64,000 nucleotides of DNA from Cladocopium goreaui (GCA_947184155.2 CAMXCT020006201.1:295715-359714); one strand, 5' to 3'. Shown: positions 12,669 through 24,653, counted from the stretch's first letter. The notes: generated by a model from the sequence alone, not told the origin. Numbers and translations: made by a program.

Positions 12669-12709
12669 GAAGACACGCGGCATTAAGTCGATCGGCGCAA
12701 TCCTCCACA
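12669..12709 (+). CDS. Membrane-protein exon GIKSIGAILH
   Basis: Begins after cttgaag; one leading base completes the Arg codon from 12025, then KTRGIKSIGAILH and one spare base. The intron opens gatcctcg and the next exon opens gatcccgt, a 5-base match, and the join reads GAILHRSRTLLVAWD. Reading on to the GTATGT at 12745 is possible but breaks the family pattern, so I prefer the GA donor at 12710. Confidence 0.7.
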
Positions 12710-12914
12710 GATCCTCGGTCACACACCTCTTGCTGTCCTGCAACGTATGTATTGTGTTAGATTTTTATAATATATCATGTCTTTGTATTATTGTGTATTC
12801 ATATATATATATATGTACAAATATGAAAATCTATACATAGTCACATTCAGAGTGTTATGTCATGTTATATCTGTATATCTACTATGTATACATCTCTAAT
12901 TTTATGACGCCCAG

Positions 12915-12963
12915 GATCCCGTACGCTACTGGTGGCCTGGGATCGAAGCTACTTCACGCGCTT
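12915..12963 (+). CDS. Membrane-protein exon LLVAWDRSYFTRL
   Basis: After the acceptor gacgcccag, two bases complete Arg, then SRTLLVAWDRSYFTR and two spare bases before a GT donor (gtgccg). It joins 13512 to give YFTRLWCTFELAAF, the central signature of the family (pattern LWDxxYxTRLWCxFELAAF). All three frames are open here; the family match and phase with both neighbours select this one. Confidence 0.8.
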
Positions 12964-13511
12964 GTGCCGTGGCTCAAGAAATAAAGCGGCCCTGCAAAAG
13001 TGCTTTTGCCACAGGATTCAAGCCACAAATACATGGCTTTTGCCAATTGAGACTTAGTTTTTAAAGCACTAGAGAAAGAACATGGAAAACCACGAGAAAG
13101 AACTAAGTCAATAAGGATTGGGATTGCAAAAAGGGTGAAATCATTATGCAATAAATCATGGTGAAAAATTGGTGGATTTGAGGGAATTCTTGCAGCAAAC
13201 TACTATAGTGTTTGTTTTGTTTGTTCCCAGTTTTTGTTTTTTCTGCAGGTTGGCCTTTTCACCGAGTCATGTAATAATCGGAAATAAACACTACACCCCT
13301 TGGAGATATATCTATATATATATATATTTATATTCATATTTTGGTCCCCATACTGGTGTTTGGATGGTCGCCCCTACATACTATGAAGCATTGTCTGTGA
13401 AGCCTGAAGCTGAGAGCATTTGGCTGCCTCTTGAAGCCGATTGTTTGGGCTTTGGCTACCCTGAAAGGACAACAAGCTGGGTACCAGGAGACTGAAAACC
13501 TCCGTCTCCAG

Positions 13512-13589
13512 GTGGTGTACCTTCGAGCTGGCAGCATTTCTGCATTCACAACCGGAAGGCGGACACGGGAAATCTACACGGCGCCCAGG
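13512..13589 (+). CDS. Membrane-protein exon WCTFELAAFLHSQ
   Basis: Acceptor cgtctccag; one base completes Leu, then WCTFELAAFLHSQPEGGHGK. This is a clear match to the WCxFELAAFL block I recall from many predicted dinoflagellate membrane proteins. The donor is not settled: gaaggc at about 13555 or the cag at 13587 are both possible, so the end is approximate. Its intron with the previous exon starts GTG and the exon starts GTG. Confidence 0.8.
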
Positions 13590-14691
13590 GGATGGTTTAC
13601 CACATTTGATGAGGGACCCCAAGAAGTTGATAAAAATGGTCATTGGTATCGTAGTGCTAGTGCAACTCTCAAGTGTTGATGTTGGCAGATGCTTCTTTTG
13701 GAGTCAATTTGCTAAAGACTGAATTGACCAACCCAACAACCAACAAAGTGAGTGCACATACTTAAAACCGGCTGCAGCAGGTGTCGGGTACCTTGTTGTA
13801 AACCACACTGGACTGAAAGGATTCTGGGGCAGTGAATAGTTGGACTTGGGCCGGGGCAAATCCAAGTCATGAAGTTCAGTGAGACCTAGGCATAGGCATA
13901 GTACTTGACATATCTGGCTACTGTGGTAAACCCAATTCAAACCATCCCCGAATATCCCAAAATCATCCAAAATCACCATGGATGGGTGGTAGAAACCACC
14001 TTCCAAATGGCCAAATATTATATAGGTTTATTATTCCACATATAAGATTTTCGAGGTACCTTCAAGAGAATTTCCCAGCCGCAAGAGGAGTGCAGCCTTG
14101 CAGCCGGGTATGAGATAGGTGAAAACACTCTAAGTCCCATATTTTTGTTCATATGTTTTCCTACAAAATGCCATATACTATGTATATATATATATATTAT
14201 GTGGGGTCTAGCTTTAGCATTCGCTTCACCACGTAAGCAGGACCTCTTGTCGACCCGCGAACCATCTCCATACCTCGATTTTTGCTGGGTTTCATACCCA
14301 TGTATGATGCTTATTTGGATATGGGTGAAAATTGGATACCCCAATAATTGGATGATATTGGATGGTTAATATTAAAATCTAGACTAAAATCTGTGGTCCC
14401 CCAGGTTTTCAAATTTGACCCATGGCCATTTACTTACAGCTCATCATGTTTGGTCATCCCCCCGATTCTGTTGTTGACACGACCAGGCCGGGTGATTTGT
14501 TTGCCCATCATTCTGGGACGGGTGACGTCCGAAATCGCGCGACCTGGTCGCACTGGGGACGCCCGGTAAACCTTGGTGAATTATGGGACTTTGCCATCGG
14601 TAGACCGCCTGAAGGGAACGCTATTTCTTTGGAGGATCTACGGTGGAGCACAAAGGTTTAACTTTGGGAAGTTCACCCACCGGGTTCGCAG
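13590..14691. other. Intronic stretch with a GC-rich patch
   Basis: At least one exon may be hidden here, since the family normally continues after the WCxFELAAFL block. The GC-rich patch at about 14470-14600 has open frames, but I could not fit a frame to the family. Confidence 0.35.
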
Positions 14692-14778
14692 GTTGTGCAC
14701 GTGGATGATGGAGTTGCTGCGGGTCTACATGGATAAGTGGGCGCGGAGTCTGGCGTTCTTCTTTGCCGCTTGGGCTTG
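14692..14778 (+). CDS. Membrane-protein exon with hydrophobic helix
   Basis: Acceptor ggttcgcag, one leading base, then LCTWMMELLRVYMDKWARSL followed by AFFFAAWAW, an amphipathic then strongly hydrophobic pattern. A GT donor (gtttca) follows at 14779, but a GC donor at 14768 would give phase 0 and fit the next exon at 15649 better. One of the other two frames hits a stop after a few codons. Assigned to the same gene by position, strand and composition. Confidence 0.6.
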
Positions 14779-15648
14779 GTTTCATGGGTGGTTCATGTTG
14801 CTTCCATGGTAATAGTGGTTATACCTCTCCATATCTATCCATAATATGTGCTTTATAATGGTTCTATCCCTAGTCAAGATGTGGTGATTTACGTCTACAG
14901 TCTACATAACATTTTTGATATTTTTGCTGATTGGGATACAGGATATTTGGTTGGGATTAAGCATACATGATGATTATGAATCTTGTTAACCAAAAACTGT
15001 GGATGTAATGGTGATACAACCAGCAATATGAGCTGGGTTGATTCAACCACGTATTTGTAAATCATAGCCACAAGCTTCTTTATCTACCCAGATCCACCCC
15101 TTTGGATATTTGAGGTGTTGGGAGCAACCCTGTCAAAGATATCTAAAAATGGTGGTAGAGGTGAGACCTCAAAGTTACAAAAATATCATCGTACAATGTG
15201 GGAAACTGATGATCAAACGTGAGAGTTGGGCTACCCTATGTTCAGGCGCCATATTTCTTCGGGAAACGATGAGAAACAACCAATGGTTTTGGGGTACCTA
15301 GATCTGTATAGATGCTTCACATGATCTTTCAGGGTCCCGCGTATTGAACAAACATGGCAATGGAAGTTTTTATGGGGAAATCATGAGAATCATCGAACTA
15401 AATGGGGAATTGTCCAGCACTGCAGCACCCCATGTTTGCCAGAGTGTACTTTAAGCAGTTGTCCACACTGGGACTCCCCTTGGTGCTTCACCGACTGTGA
15501 CTGCTGTGACCGGACTGTGATTCTGATATTTTTGCGGACATGTGGGCATATGGACAGACTAGATAAACCATGAGAATCAAAATCCATCAAAATCCACAAT
15601 GTTCAGTTACCTTCATGAATCAAATTATCTCTTACTCTTGGGTGCCAG

Positions 15649-15714
15649 GTGAGTTTAGCCTTTGCCAGTCGCTTCCACGACTTTCTCGAAGAGGTTGGCT
15701 GCGGGGCTTGGGAG
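15649..15714 (+). CDS. Membrane-protein exon SLAFASRFHDFLEEVG
   Basis: Acceptor gggtgccag; phase 0 reading VSLAFASRFHDFLEEV then GCGAWE, ending at a GT donor (gtcata). It joins the exon at 16312 in phase 0. The intron and the following exon both begin GT. The peptide fits a loop between membrane segments and the cysteine block. A track-length alternative frame is open but less protein-like. Confidence 0.65.
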
Positions 15715-16311
15715 GTCATAATTTCATTGCAGTTGTGACTGCCGGGACCATGTCTGGTTAAAAGCTACCCAAACTTTATGGAGAACAAAGCAACAGATTT
15801 CAGGGCAGTGGAGGCTTGACTGCATGTTGCCTTGATGATATTGGGATGGTCCAAATTGACCAATATCCTTGGGATGGGGTGAAACCAACTGCCAGATGAA
15901 TTACTATTACCATCTATTACCTCCCGAAGCGACATCACTAGAATGTTGTTTAATCATTCACAAATGGCAGAACTTTTGAGGTTATTTGGTGTGGTCAAAA
16001 CCTGGCTCATTTGACAATCTTAGGGGATGGTGATCTATCCATGAATAGGGGTTAGTATACCCATTATAAGGAATCCCCGATGATGGTGGCATGACCATAA
16101 CTCATTTCCATGTAACTTGACGATATCGTCATCGCAACCTGCGAGGGGACATAGATTTTAAGTTCTAGAGCTGGGCAAATCAGAAACATGGATGAGACAT
16201 ATCAATACAGCCATGTTTTGCACATGTTCTACACTTTCCAGTTCTTTCCACTGCTAGCGGTGTTCCGCTTTTCACCTCTTTTCACGTCTTTTCCGCCTGA
16301 ACCGCTGGCAG

Positions 16312-16406
16312 GTGGAAGATTTGAGCTTGAGCCTCAAGGACTTCGAAGCCCGTCGTGCGCAATGCTTCTGCTGCAGCAATGGACATTGCCATCCGGGCAC
16401 CATGGA
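16312..16406 (+). CDS. Membrane-protein exon with CFCCSNGH block
   Basis: Acceptor cgctggcag; reads VEDLSLSLKDFEARRAQ then CFCCSNGHCHPGTM plus two bases. The donor is of GA type (gacgcc at 16407). The Cys/His cluster CFCCSNGHCHP is a recognisable block of the family and may bind metal or face a loop; its function is unknown. It joins the exon at 16852 to give HPGTMEKLPCDRKLV, the expected continuation. Intron and next exon both start GA. Confidence 0.75.
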
Positions 16407-16851
16407 GACGCCTGGACGAGCGCGGCCGGACGGTGCGGAAAGGTGCCAAGGTTGGTTTCGTTCACAAAGAATAGGGCAACTATATATCTAACTACTCGTA
16501 TGGTGAACTATGGAAAATAAAATGTCACTATGACTCACACTCACAAGCTCCAAGGTCTTGTTCATTGTCTTGAGAGGGTCTTATTTCGGCCCATACGCTT
16601 TTGGCCTATGGACCTTGACAGGATGCTGTGGAATCTTGATACATTATCCTATGGATGATGTTAGCTGTGAAATTTGCTGTTGGCCTGTTGGCTGAAACAT
16701 CAAGTGACTCAAGTGGCTATGTCAAGCTATGTGTGGCTCATGTTTTGATATTGCAACATGTTGCAACATGCCCCAGTTTCATCAGTCTCGGTCTGGTAGC
16801 TTCATTGTGATCTGGGGATTTTTATCGCGACCATGGATCCCACAACCCCAG

Positions 16852-16899
16852 GAAGTTGCCCTGTGATCGCAAGCTGGTCGAGGGATCCATTGCACATTG
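16852..16899 (+). CDS. Membrane-protein exon LPCDRKLVEGSIAHW
   Basis: After the acceptor ccccag one base completes Glu, then KLPCDRKLVEGSIAHW; the last Trp codon is split at a GC donor (gcaact). The pattern PCDRxLV...xxW follows the CFCCSNGH block in related proteins as I recall them. The next expected residues (FG) were not found, so one exon may be missing before 19013. Confidence 0.7.
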
Positions 16900-17027
16900 G
16901 CAACTTGGCTGCCGCGTTTAAAGGCTAGCCGGCTAGGTAATCAAAGATTGCTGGAAAATCCACCCATGTTTGTCGACTGTATAGACGATGGTCTCAGCTG
17001 TGAACCTCGATTTACTTCAGGGGTTTT

Positions 17028-17343
17028 AAACAAATGCAGTCAGATAAAATGTCAGAATGCATATATATATATATATATACATAAGCCAGAATATGCAGAA
17101 TGCAAGAAAATCTGTCAAATGAAATGCCAGAACATATGTCAGATAGAATGTCAGAGTAATCAGAATATGTGAGATATACATGGTAGATAAAGTGTCAGAA
17201 TCTATGTCAGACAGGATGTCAGATAATGTGTCCGATCCAACTGATAGCATATTATATGTATGTGAGATAGGATGCGAGATAAGGTGTCAGATAGAATGTC
17301 AGAAAACAAAAACAAAAAATGGTGGGGATCACTCAAGTAGTAA
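17028..17343. mobile_element. Modular repeat element, degenerate relic E
   Basis: Carries diverged 12-bp units (tcagataaaatgtcagaatg) and a recognisable right end, aatggtggggatcactcaag. The left end and the CTC and 40-bp modules are missing, and a TA tract interrupts it. It lies in an intron of the membrane-protein gene. Confidence 0.5.
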
Positions 17344-17707
17344 TGTAATGTAATAGAATGTAATTTAAAAATAGTGCGTGTGGGCATAGATGTTTCCTAT
17401 TCTAAGACAAGAGCGTTTGATCCTGTTGTACTGTTATAGGCTGGTTCTCTCAGCACCGCAGCTAACAATTGCATCGACTGCTTAGCACGATTGTAGCCTG
17501 TTGTAGCTTCACCTTTGATTATCTCGGTTCCCGCAATATAGGGCATTACTCTTTCCGGATGGAATTGATGTTAACCACATGATTCATGTTTCATCTAGGG
17601 GACATATTATTTGAACTGACTATGCATGTATCTTTTAGTGATGGCCTTGTCACAGCCACAGACCGGCTAGGTATGGTAGCGGAGACGTGGAAGAAGGCTT
17701 AGCCAAG

Positions 17708-17773
17708 TTCGATGCGCCTCGGACAATAAATCCTACTGTGTCCTCTTTCCGGGGACCGATCCAAGGAAATCAG
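17708..17773 (+). CDS. Weak exon candidate
   Basis: Between the acceptor agccaag and a GT donor (gtggaa) lies FDAPRTINPTVSSFRGPIQG. Plausible composition, no family match, and not needed by the phase of its neighbours. Confidence 0.25.
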
Positions 17774-17965
17774 GTGGAAACTGGAGAAACGGATTGTAGG
17801 GCCTCCACATGAGTCTCCACCTAGGTCCCTCCACGTAGGATTCCTCCACGTTGGATTCTGGTTGAATTATAATGAATCATTATTTAACCTCACCATAGAT
17901 ATCTGATGATATCCGTAGAAAATGTTCAAAGTACAAGTAGCACTGAATTGTTCAGGATACAGCAG

Positions 17966-18004
17966 GGCGGCGCCCTACCTTCGAGAGGAGGAGTATTGGA
18001 ACCC
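17966..18004 (+). CDS. Weak exon candidate RAAPYLREEEYWN
   Basis: GC-rich codons after cagcag read RAAPYLREEEYWN. Position fits the gap between 16899 and 19013, but no family block is recognised and a second frame is open. Confidence 0.3.
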
Positions 18005-18084
18005 AGCATCAGCATGAGTTTGGAAGGCGATCTGTTTTTTTCCCGTTGGAACTTGATTGCAGTGCGGCCGGCTTCTGCCGTGAA

Positions 18085-18450
18085 CATGTGGAGTCTCGAT
18101 TGTGGTGTTGCTTGTGTGATATCCCTTATTATGAGTCCGTATGATGTGGACTCCCTAGTCTGGTGTTGCTTCTGCGGAGTCCCTTTTGTCTAGCCCCTAT
18201 GTGGAGTCTCGAACGTGTGTGGGGTCTCGATTTTGGTGTTTCTTCTGTCGAGTCTCTATGTGGAGTCTGAGTTGCTTGTGTGATATCCCTTGTAATGAGT
18301 CCGTATGACGTGGACTCCCTAGTCTGGTGTTGCTTCTGTGGAGCCCCTTGTGTGCAGCACCCAACGTGTAGCCCCCATTGTAGTCTAGATTGCGGTCTTG
18401 CTTGCGTAGAGTCCCTTGTGATGAGCCACAGGTGTGGACCAGTGATAAAC
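18085..18450. repeat. About 165-bp tandem duplication
   Basis: The sequence gagtccgtatgatgtggact ... ctagtctggtgttgcttctg occurs at about 18131 and again at about 18296, with diverged tgtggagtctcgattgtggt phrases around. ORFs here are repeat translations. Confidence 0.8.
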
Positions 18451-19012
18451 CGCACATCACCACACCAAACGTCAATATTGAAGCTTGACCCACAGCATGG
18501 TTCTGAATGTACGTACGTTTCCCTTCTTGTGGGGTTAAACGGTTAAACCTCACCTCTTCCTAGCTAAATGCCGAATAAATTTCCCCAAGACCAGATGTTT
18601 GTAGATGTGGATTCAATCACCCAAAATGGATGATTTATGATGATTTATGTGCAATCAAAAACCCAGAAACAAAATCGGGGTTGTTGGGTGTTTCATGTTT
18701 AACCAAGAATCTCATGTAATTTTGCTATGGTCATCCCCCCCTCATTAGGGATTTATGCGCATATTCACTCAGGATTTCCTAATGATGGGAGGACCATAAT
18801 CCATAGCGACCCATGTAACTTGACCATGGCACACACACAAATATATAATTATTATAGTTTAATATACATATATATATAGATAATTATATATATATAGATA
18901 ATTATATATATATATATTGAGTATGTTATATATATAATATATACATACATATATTGAGATATAAGATGATATAAGGAACACTGTACATGTTCCTTACTGT
19001 AGTTCAACCCAG

Positions 19013-19080
19013 CTCACCTTTCACCGATGAGGATCTCATCCGCGGTCAGTTTCGGAAACAAATCCGCGAAGTCTTCCGCG
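19013..19080 (+). CDS. Membrane-protein exon DEDLIRGQFRKQIRE
   Basis: After an acceptor aacccag the frame reads SPFTDEDLIRGQFRKQIRE with VFR after it. A GT donor exists at 19071 (gtcttc, phase 0) and another at 19081 (gtgttt); the first keeps phase with 20382. The charged, helical segment matches the family's usual stretch after the PCDR block (an R-G-Q-[FL]-R-K like motif). An alternative acceptor lies 10 bases upstream. Confidence 0.6.
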
Positions 19081-20381
19081 GTGTTTCTTGGCTTGGCTGG
19101 AGCTCTTTCACAGAACTGCTTGGTGGATTGGAACATCTGGGTGTGTCTGAACATGGAATAAAATGGATACATCTACCCCCAAAATTGGCAATGTAAAAAT
19201 GGGGGAAAAAATGCCCGATGTTCTCACACCCCTGTTGTTTTTAGTTCCATCCTTGCTGTACCTGAAGCGATGATCTTGCTTCAAAGATGTATGTGTTTTT
19301 TGGTGATGATTTGGAACAACACAAACTCATATTCGAGAAAGCATTGAAGGCAACGCATGAACTTCCAACTTGCCAAATGATATGCATTGAACATCGAACA
19401 CCATTAAACTAAAGCTCACACACCCAAAAAAGAGTCATGGGAATCCATGTGTGGGCTTCCCAAGTCGTGAAAATTTCTTTGGTGGCAAGTCAGAAAGGGT
19501 AACCGTTACCACCGAAGGGTTTGCTAGGATGAGCGGTCAATGTGGCTCCAACAAGTACGTGTAAACTGCAACTTATGGTGGTTTTCCATAAAATTGATGG
19601 TCTATAATGGAAACTTATATTAACATTGATGATTTAGGGGGTATCCCCATAACTTTGGACACCTTCATAAATAATATATATATACACATATATTCAATAA
19701 TAATAATACTACTACTATTAAGAATAATAAGACGATATAATATATATATATATGTATATATAGCTGCCTTTTTGTTGTCCCCCTCCCAGTATTGGTTCGA
19801 TGTTCCTCTTCTTCGGGAAGCCCTCCTTTTGCCAAAATGAACAGACAAGCGATGTTGAAAACCCTTGTTGGTTGATGAGTGCACACAGTTATACTATGCA
19901 ATATATATATATACACACCTAGATAGAGACATACATATTACATATTATATATTTATTACATATTGGGGAGTATCATCATTCATAAACTGGGAATCCCTTT
20001 CTGAACCAAGCGTTGTATTTCATGGTTTCTGACATTTTGGCGTTTGAAGTTTTGAACGCTCAGATGACATACAGAAACCACCAAGGTTCATCATTTTTTT
20101 TTCCAAGAACTGCCATCCAAGAGTCACGCAAGGTTACCATATTGTTGATTGTATGTCTCATTGTATCTCAAGTTTATATCCCACTATATTATTTATATAT
20201 AATATATATATATATATTTATATATATATATAATATTTATATATATATAATATTTATATATATATATTATATTTATATATATATTCCCATGACATAACAT
20301 TGTTCACTGGTTAAAGCCCATTAAACCCCACTAACCCCCATTGGATCCCATTAAGTCCCAATGAACCATCCTATTGCTGAG

Positions 20382-20472
20382 GCCAGAATGCCATATCACT
20401 TGATTTTGGTCTCATCCGTTTGGCCGGCGATGCACCAGTTGGACTATATCGTAGAGGAGCTGCAAAACCCGG
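20382..20472 (+). CDS. Membrane-protein exon MPYHL...HQLDYIVEEL
   Basis: Acceptor attgctgag, then in phase 0 ARMPYHLILVSSVWPAMHQ followed by LDYIVEELQNPG. A hydrophobic helix after MPY and the LDYI motif fit the family (pattern LPYxxLxxxxPxxxxxLDxI). A GA donor (gatggg) is likely at the end. The frame listed as open for 64 codons from 20420 is a shadow. Confidence 0.65.
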
Positions 20473-21476
20473 GATGGGCTTTAACACGGTCATTTGCATA
20501 GGGAAAATGATGCTCAAATTATGGGGTGCACCCAATGTTCCGACAATTTCCTATTTACTATCAAGGTTCATAGATGTTTATAATATGCACCCGGCAAACC
20601 AGTATGACATGTGAAAATCGTCGCGTCAATCAGCGACAATAAATTGGTCCTTTTGATTCGAAACACGGGTGGGTTGGATTTGGAAAATGATGATTTTGTT
20701 GGGCAGCAAGGGAACACATCGGTGACTGACTTGTTGGTACATGTTGGTGACCCCTTGTCCAATTTGCAGGTATGAATGATATTGCATGTACAGTATGAAA
20801 TGAGTCTATCAATATTAATTAAAAACACAACACTAATACTATTACAAATATACACACGACATAGACATGGATGCTCATGGATGGATCGAGTTGTGGTGTT
20901 CTACAAAACCGATATGCAGTATATCATTGTGCTACCATATCCGCCAGATCCATCCATGGAGCCCTGTGAAGAATCCATCCGACTGGGGTGATTATCTCCA
21001 GTTATCCATGTTGAACCGCACAACTGTGATCCGCAAAATACAGTCAGGGCATTTAGTCACTATAGTCGTATTGATTTGCCGGAGGGGTCGCTGATTGGCG
21101 CCGGCTGCTGTTGCTTACCTTATCAAATCTTATCACAAGTCGTGTGCATTCTTGCTGTTCCTTCTTAAACTATGAGAAAATCCCAGCAGCTCTTGTGTTG
21201 AGTGTAATCCTTTGATATCTTATCTTGTCCAGCAAAATCTGATGCATAGCCAGTTGGCAGCGAATTGCAAGTAGGCTAGCCCACTTCTGCCATCACAAGC
21301 GCAGTTCTAAGGATTATTCCCAACTGAAATTGCTTGTCCATGTGACACACTGTAAAGCATGGTGGTGTCGCATAGTTTGCTAGCTTAGTTCATGGCCAAT
21401 ATTACTACCAAGAAGGGTTGATAATGGTTTATTATAATATACGTAACAATAGTATTCAATAGTATAATAGGAAAAC

Positions 21477-21550
21477 CCATATACCATCATATACCATCAT
21501 ATACCATCATATACCATCATATACCATCATATACCATCATATACCATCAT
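21477..21550. repeat. 10-bp tandem repeat (ataccatcat)
   Basis: Seven perfect units of ataccatcat and flanking partial units. Confidence 0.95.
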
Positions 21551-21606
21551 ATATCATATATTGATGTTAATTTAATGATGTTTAATAAAGCAACATCATT
21601 TGGCAG

Positions 21607-21735
21607 GCGACCACCTCGCATTCCCGCCAGGATTGCACGGCGTTTCACACCTGGGCGTGGTTCACCAGATCTCTACGATGTCACTGGGAAGAAGGGCGGC
21701 CACGCCATGGCCTGTTCGGAGCATCACCGGAGGGT
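21607..21735 (+). CDS. Probable exon, frame uncertain
   Basis: Acceptor tttggcag and about 130 nt of GC-rich sequence in an AT-rich setting. All three frames are open. The frame that keeps phase with 20472 reads DHLAFPPGLHGVSHLGVVHQ then ISTMSLGRRAATPW; another reads CTAFHTWAWFTRSLRCHWEE. The exon signal is better than the frame call. Confidence 0.45.
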
Positions 21736-22647
21736 AGAGATGGGTAGAGAATCAGGAAACCAGTCAGGACAGCTCTGCTTTTGCGGTTATACTCGGTTAG
21801 ACCATTCATAAATGACAAACGAACTAAAGCTTAAGGACCTCTCACCGGGCTCACCGTCACCAAAAGCTGACCATAGATGGTGGTGACTGGCGTAAACCAT
21901 TCCAACAATGTCATTATTTTTGGTTGGTGACGGTGATCTATGTTTTTTTCCATCCAAGTCGCAAACAAAACTATATATGTCCGATCTGTCGCAAACAGAA
22001 CTATATATGTAATTTGCTCAGATGAAGGGGAAAAATAAACGAGATTGAAGTCGGATGGGAGCTTTCAATTCTGATGGGCATCGGACCTTGGACTTGAGTC
22101 AACGATTCGCAATGTGACCCTGCCATGAGTCAACCAACATGTGGCTTTGATCATGAAAGTATGGCCAAAGCAGGACGGTAAATTAGATGGATTCATGTTC
22201 ATTGGTACCTGGGGAAACGTGTCATACCCGGTTTTAAACACGATTTTGTTTTGCTGGATATAGAGTATTAAGGCCATCATGGTTGTCGCAAAAAAAAAAC
22301 ATGTCACCAAAGAAACCAAACACACTATTTAAAACTTTCTGTACTAGACTTCCAAAGCTTCATGAAGAAGGACAGCTCATGTTCAAATTCAAGCCTGGAA
22401 ATTCAATATTGGCGGTTATCAGCTTAAAGCGAATCTGTCTTTTATAAATGACAAATCAGGACTTGCCATTTTTGGTCAGGCGCATATTCTTCATTATTGT
22501 ATATATATATATACAAATATGTATTATAATATGGTATATTCTTTTCTATTATAATTATATTATATTGTGTTATATTATATGATATATTATACATATTTGT
22601 CGGGTCCCAGCATGAATTCTGAGGACTTTATCCAGCAAATTTGTCAG

Positions 22648-22770
22648 GTCCCAGCTAGGGCTCTTTGTCGCAGGTGCGCACATCATGTTCATTGGCTTTC
22701 CTTTGGTCTTCGTACCTGGGTTTTTCGACGGTTTCTGGACCTTGACGAAACAACTTTTGGAAAAGCTGCG
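22648..22770 (+). CDS. Membrane-protein exon, two hydrophobic segments
   Basis: Acceptor tttgtcag, one base, then SQLGLFVAGAHIMFIGFPLV and FVPGFFDGFWTLTKQLLEK. A long hydrophobic stretch with Gly/Phe is a convincing transmembrane segment, placed where the family has its last helices. The donor is probably GC at about 22764 or GA further on, so the end is approximate. Other frames have stops or are short. Confidence 0.65.
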
Positions 22771-23171
22771 GATTTTTCATGAGATTTTTCATGGGATGAT
22801 AAAAAATGTTTATTTTTCCATGTGATTCAATGTGGTTTCATGGTGAATTCATGGGTTTCAATGGGATTTTTCATGGGATTCAATGACATTCTTATGGCAT
22901 TTATATTGGGGATACTGCCAGTTTAAGGCCGCTGCAAAACGTGCATCCGGCAAAGTGGTGGGCTGGAATCCTGGTGGAACTTGCACCCTTTGACATATAG
23001 CATACAATAGTTTAATATAGTATCAAGCACATTTAGTATGACATATTCTAATATGATTCGATATACATATATAATATACATATGACAATATATATATATA
23101 CACACAGTATATATATATATTAATATACTGATAACATATATGCCTATATCTCTATATGTAATATATGTAGA

Positions 23172-23275
23172 TCGCATTCCCGTCCTGGCTATGCCAAGGC
23201 CACCTTGATGGCCACGATGCGATGCTTGGTGAAGGTCAGGATCTTGAACAAGTGTCCCTCGGCCTCCGGGGGCCC
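23172..23275. CDS. Probable exon, strand ambiguous
   Basis: GC-rich, strongly biased island. Forward frames read GYAKATLMATMRCLVKVRIL or AMLGEGQDLEQVSLGLRG; the reverse strand reads EAEGHLFKILTFTKHRIVAI then KVALA and a stop, with excellent codon bias. All neighbours are on +, which favours forward, but the reverse reading is the most protein-like. Left unresolved. Confidence 0.4.
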
Positions 23276-23840
23276 AAAAAAAGCCATGGATTGAGTGGGA
23301 TATCATGGGATTTGATATAGTTTTGGGAAAGTGTACGTTTTTGTGAAAAATGGGATTGAGTGGGAAATAGTTGACTAAGTTGATATGATATATGTTTTTC
23401 TGTCTCTGAACATGTTGTATACTCCCCAAATGGGCATCAAATAATGAGGAAACTTGTGATTGATCAGGGGATGGATTGGGGTACCATATTTTCAGACTCA
23501 GACAAGCCCATTTAGTTGGGATTGATTGGGTTTATTCCAGATAGATAAGTGGGGTTTAGTGCGGTTATTAAAGATTAGTCACTAACATGAGCCATGAAGG
23601 AAATACCTGTGTTGATGGCTTAATTGGTTGAGGTTGGTAACCCAGCCGTTTTTTTATAACCCGTCATATGAATGTTAACTAACCAACCAGTGTAATGTGA
23701 ACGGGTGAAATGATGCACACCTTGTTGATAACAGGGAGAAACGAAGGGATGGTAACATCGTGACACATGTAGCCTCTGGTCATGTATAGAACTATGGTGA
23801 TTTATCCATTCAACATGGTTATACAAGTTGTACATTCCAG

Positions 23841-23932
23841 TTCGCCATCCGTGTTAGTGCTCGAGGCTCTCGAACGCTTCTCTTTGCGGCAACCAATTGC
23901 TTCCTGCACTGGGCAACTTGGCTTCTCCAAAG
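23841..23932 (+). CDS. Probable exon, two open frames
   Basis: Acceptor acattccag and GT donor (gtttgc). One frame reads FAIRVSARGSRTLLFAATNC then FLHWATWLLQ, suited to a membrane protein; the other reads VLVLEALERFSLRQPIASC. Splice signals on both sides are good. It is placed in or just after the membrane-protein gene. Confidence 0.5.
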
Positions 23933-24599
23933 GTTTGCAGAAAAACGTCCCAAACATAAGTCCATGTGTTGCAGGGAACCCACTGAAGTAGTTGGTTCCC
24001 TATGGTTCCCCCATGTTTTGACTTTTTTCCCGAGATGTCCTGCCAGTAATAGGGTGTGTTACATGAAAGTTATTGACACATGAAAGATTTTAATGATGTG
24101 ATATAGACTTATTTACACATTCATCATCCTGGAGAAGATAGAACATGTAAATTTCAAGAAATCATCACCTGAATGGGCATATTCCGTAGAACCTTGGATT
24201 TCATGAGGTCAAATCCAGTGGATTTTCATAGGTTCCAATCCCATTTGTATCCCACTAATATCCCCATAAATATATATATATATATATAATTATGTATTTA
24301 TTTATATACATATACAGTATACATATATTTATATATAATATACATACTAGTCATACAAAGCGATTCCAAAGCTGGGGCGCCACCTTCTGCGCTCAGTTAT
24401 ATATCCCATTACTAGTCTCACTAACAGCCCATTCGTATCCCCATAAAAACATGAGATTCATTGCCAAATTCCAAATTTTGGACAGTAAAAACCACCATTT
24501 TCCAGATGTGTTGAGGGTTCAATCTTGGTTTTTGATGGTCCCTCACGTTGCTCCATGTCTGATTAAGTAATGTGTGCCCCCTAGAGATGAAAGATGCAG

Positions 24600-24653
24600 C
24601 AGCAACTTCTCCGTGCGATGGTATTTTTGTTCAGCCTCAATCTGAATGTCCAG
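24600..24653 (+). CDS. Weak exon candidate, hydrophobic
   Basis: After aagatgcag the frame reads QQLLRAMVFLFSLNLNVQ. Could be one more membrane segment, but support is limited to an acceptor and composition. Confidence 0.3.

Noticed and set aside
12669-12744. Exon extended to the consensus GTATGT donor at 12745
   Set aside because: It would add SSVTHLLLSCN and put the next exon out of the family frame; the GA donor at 12710 restores the conserved block.
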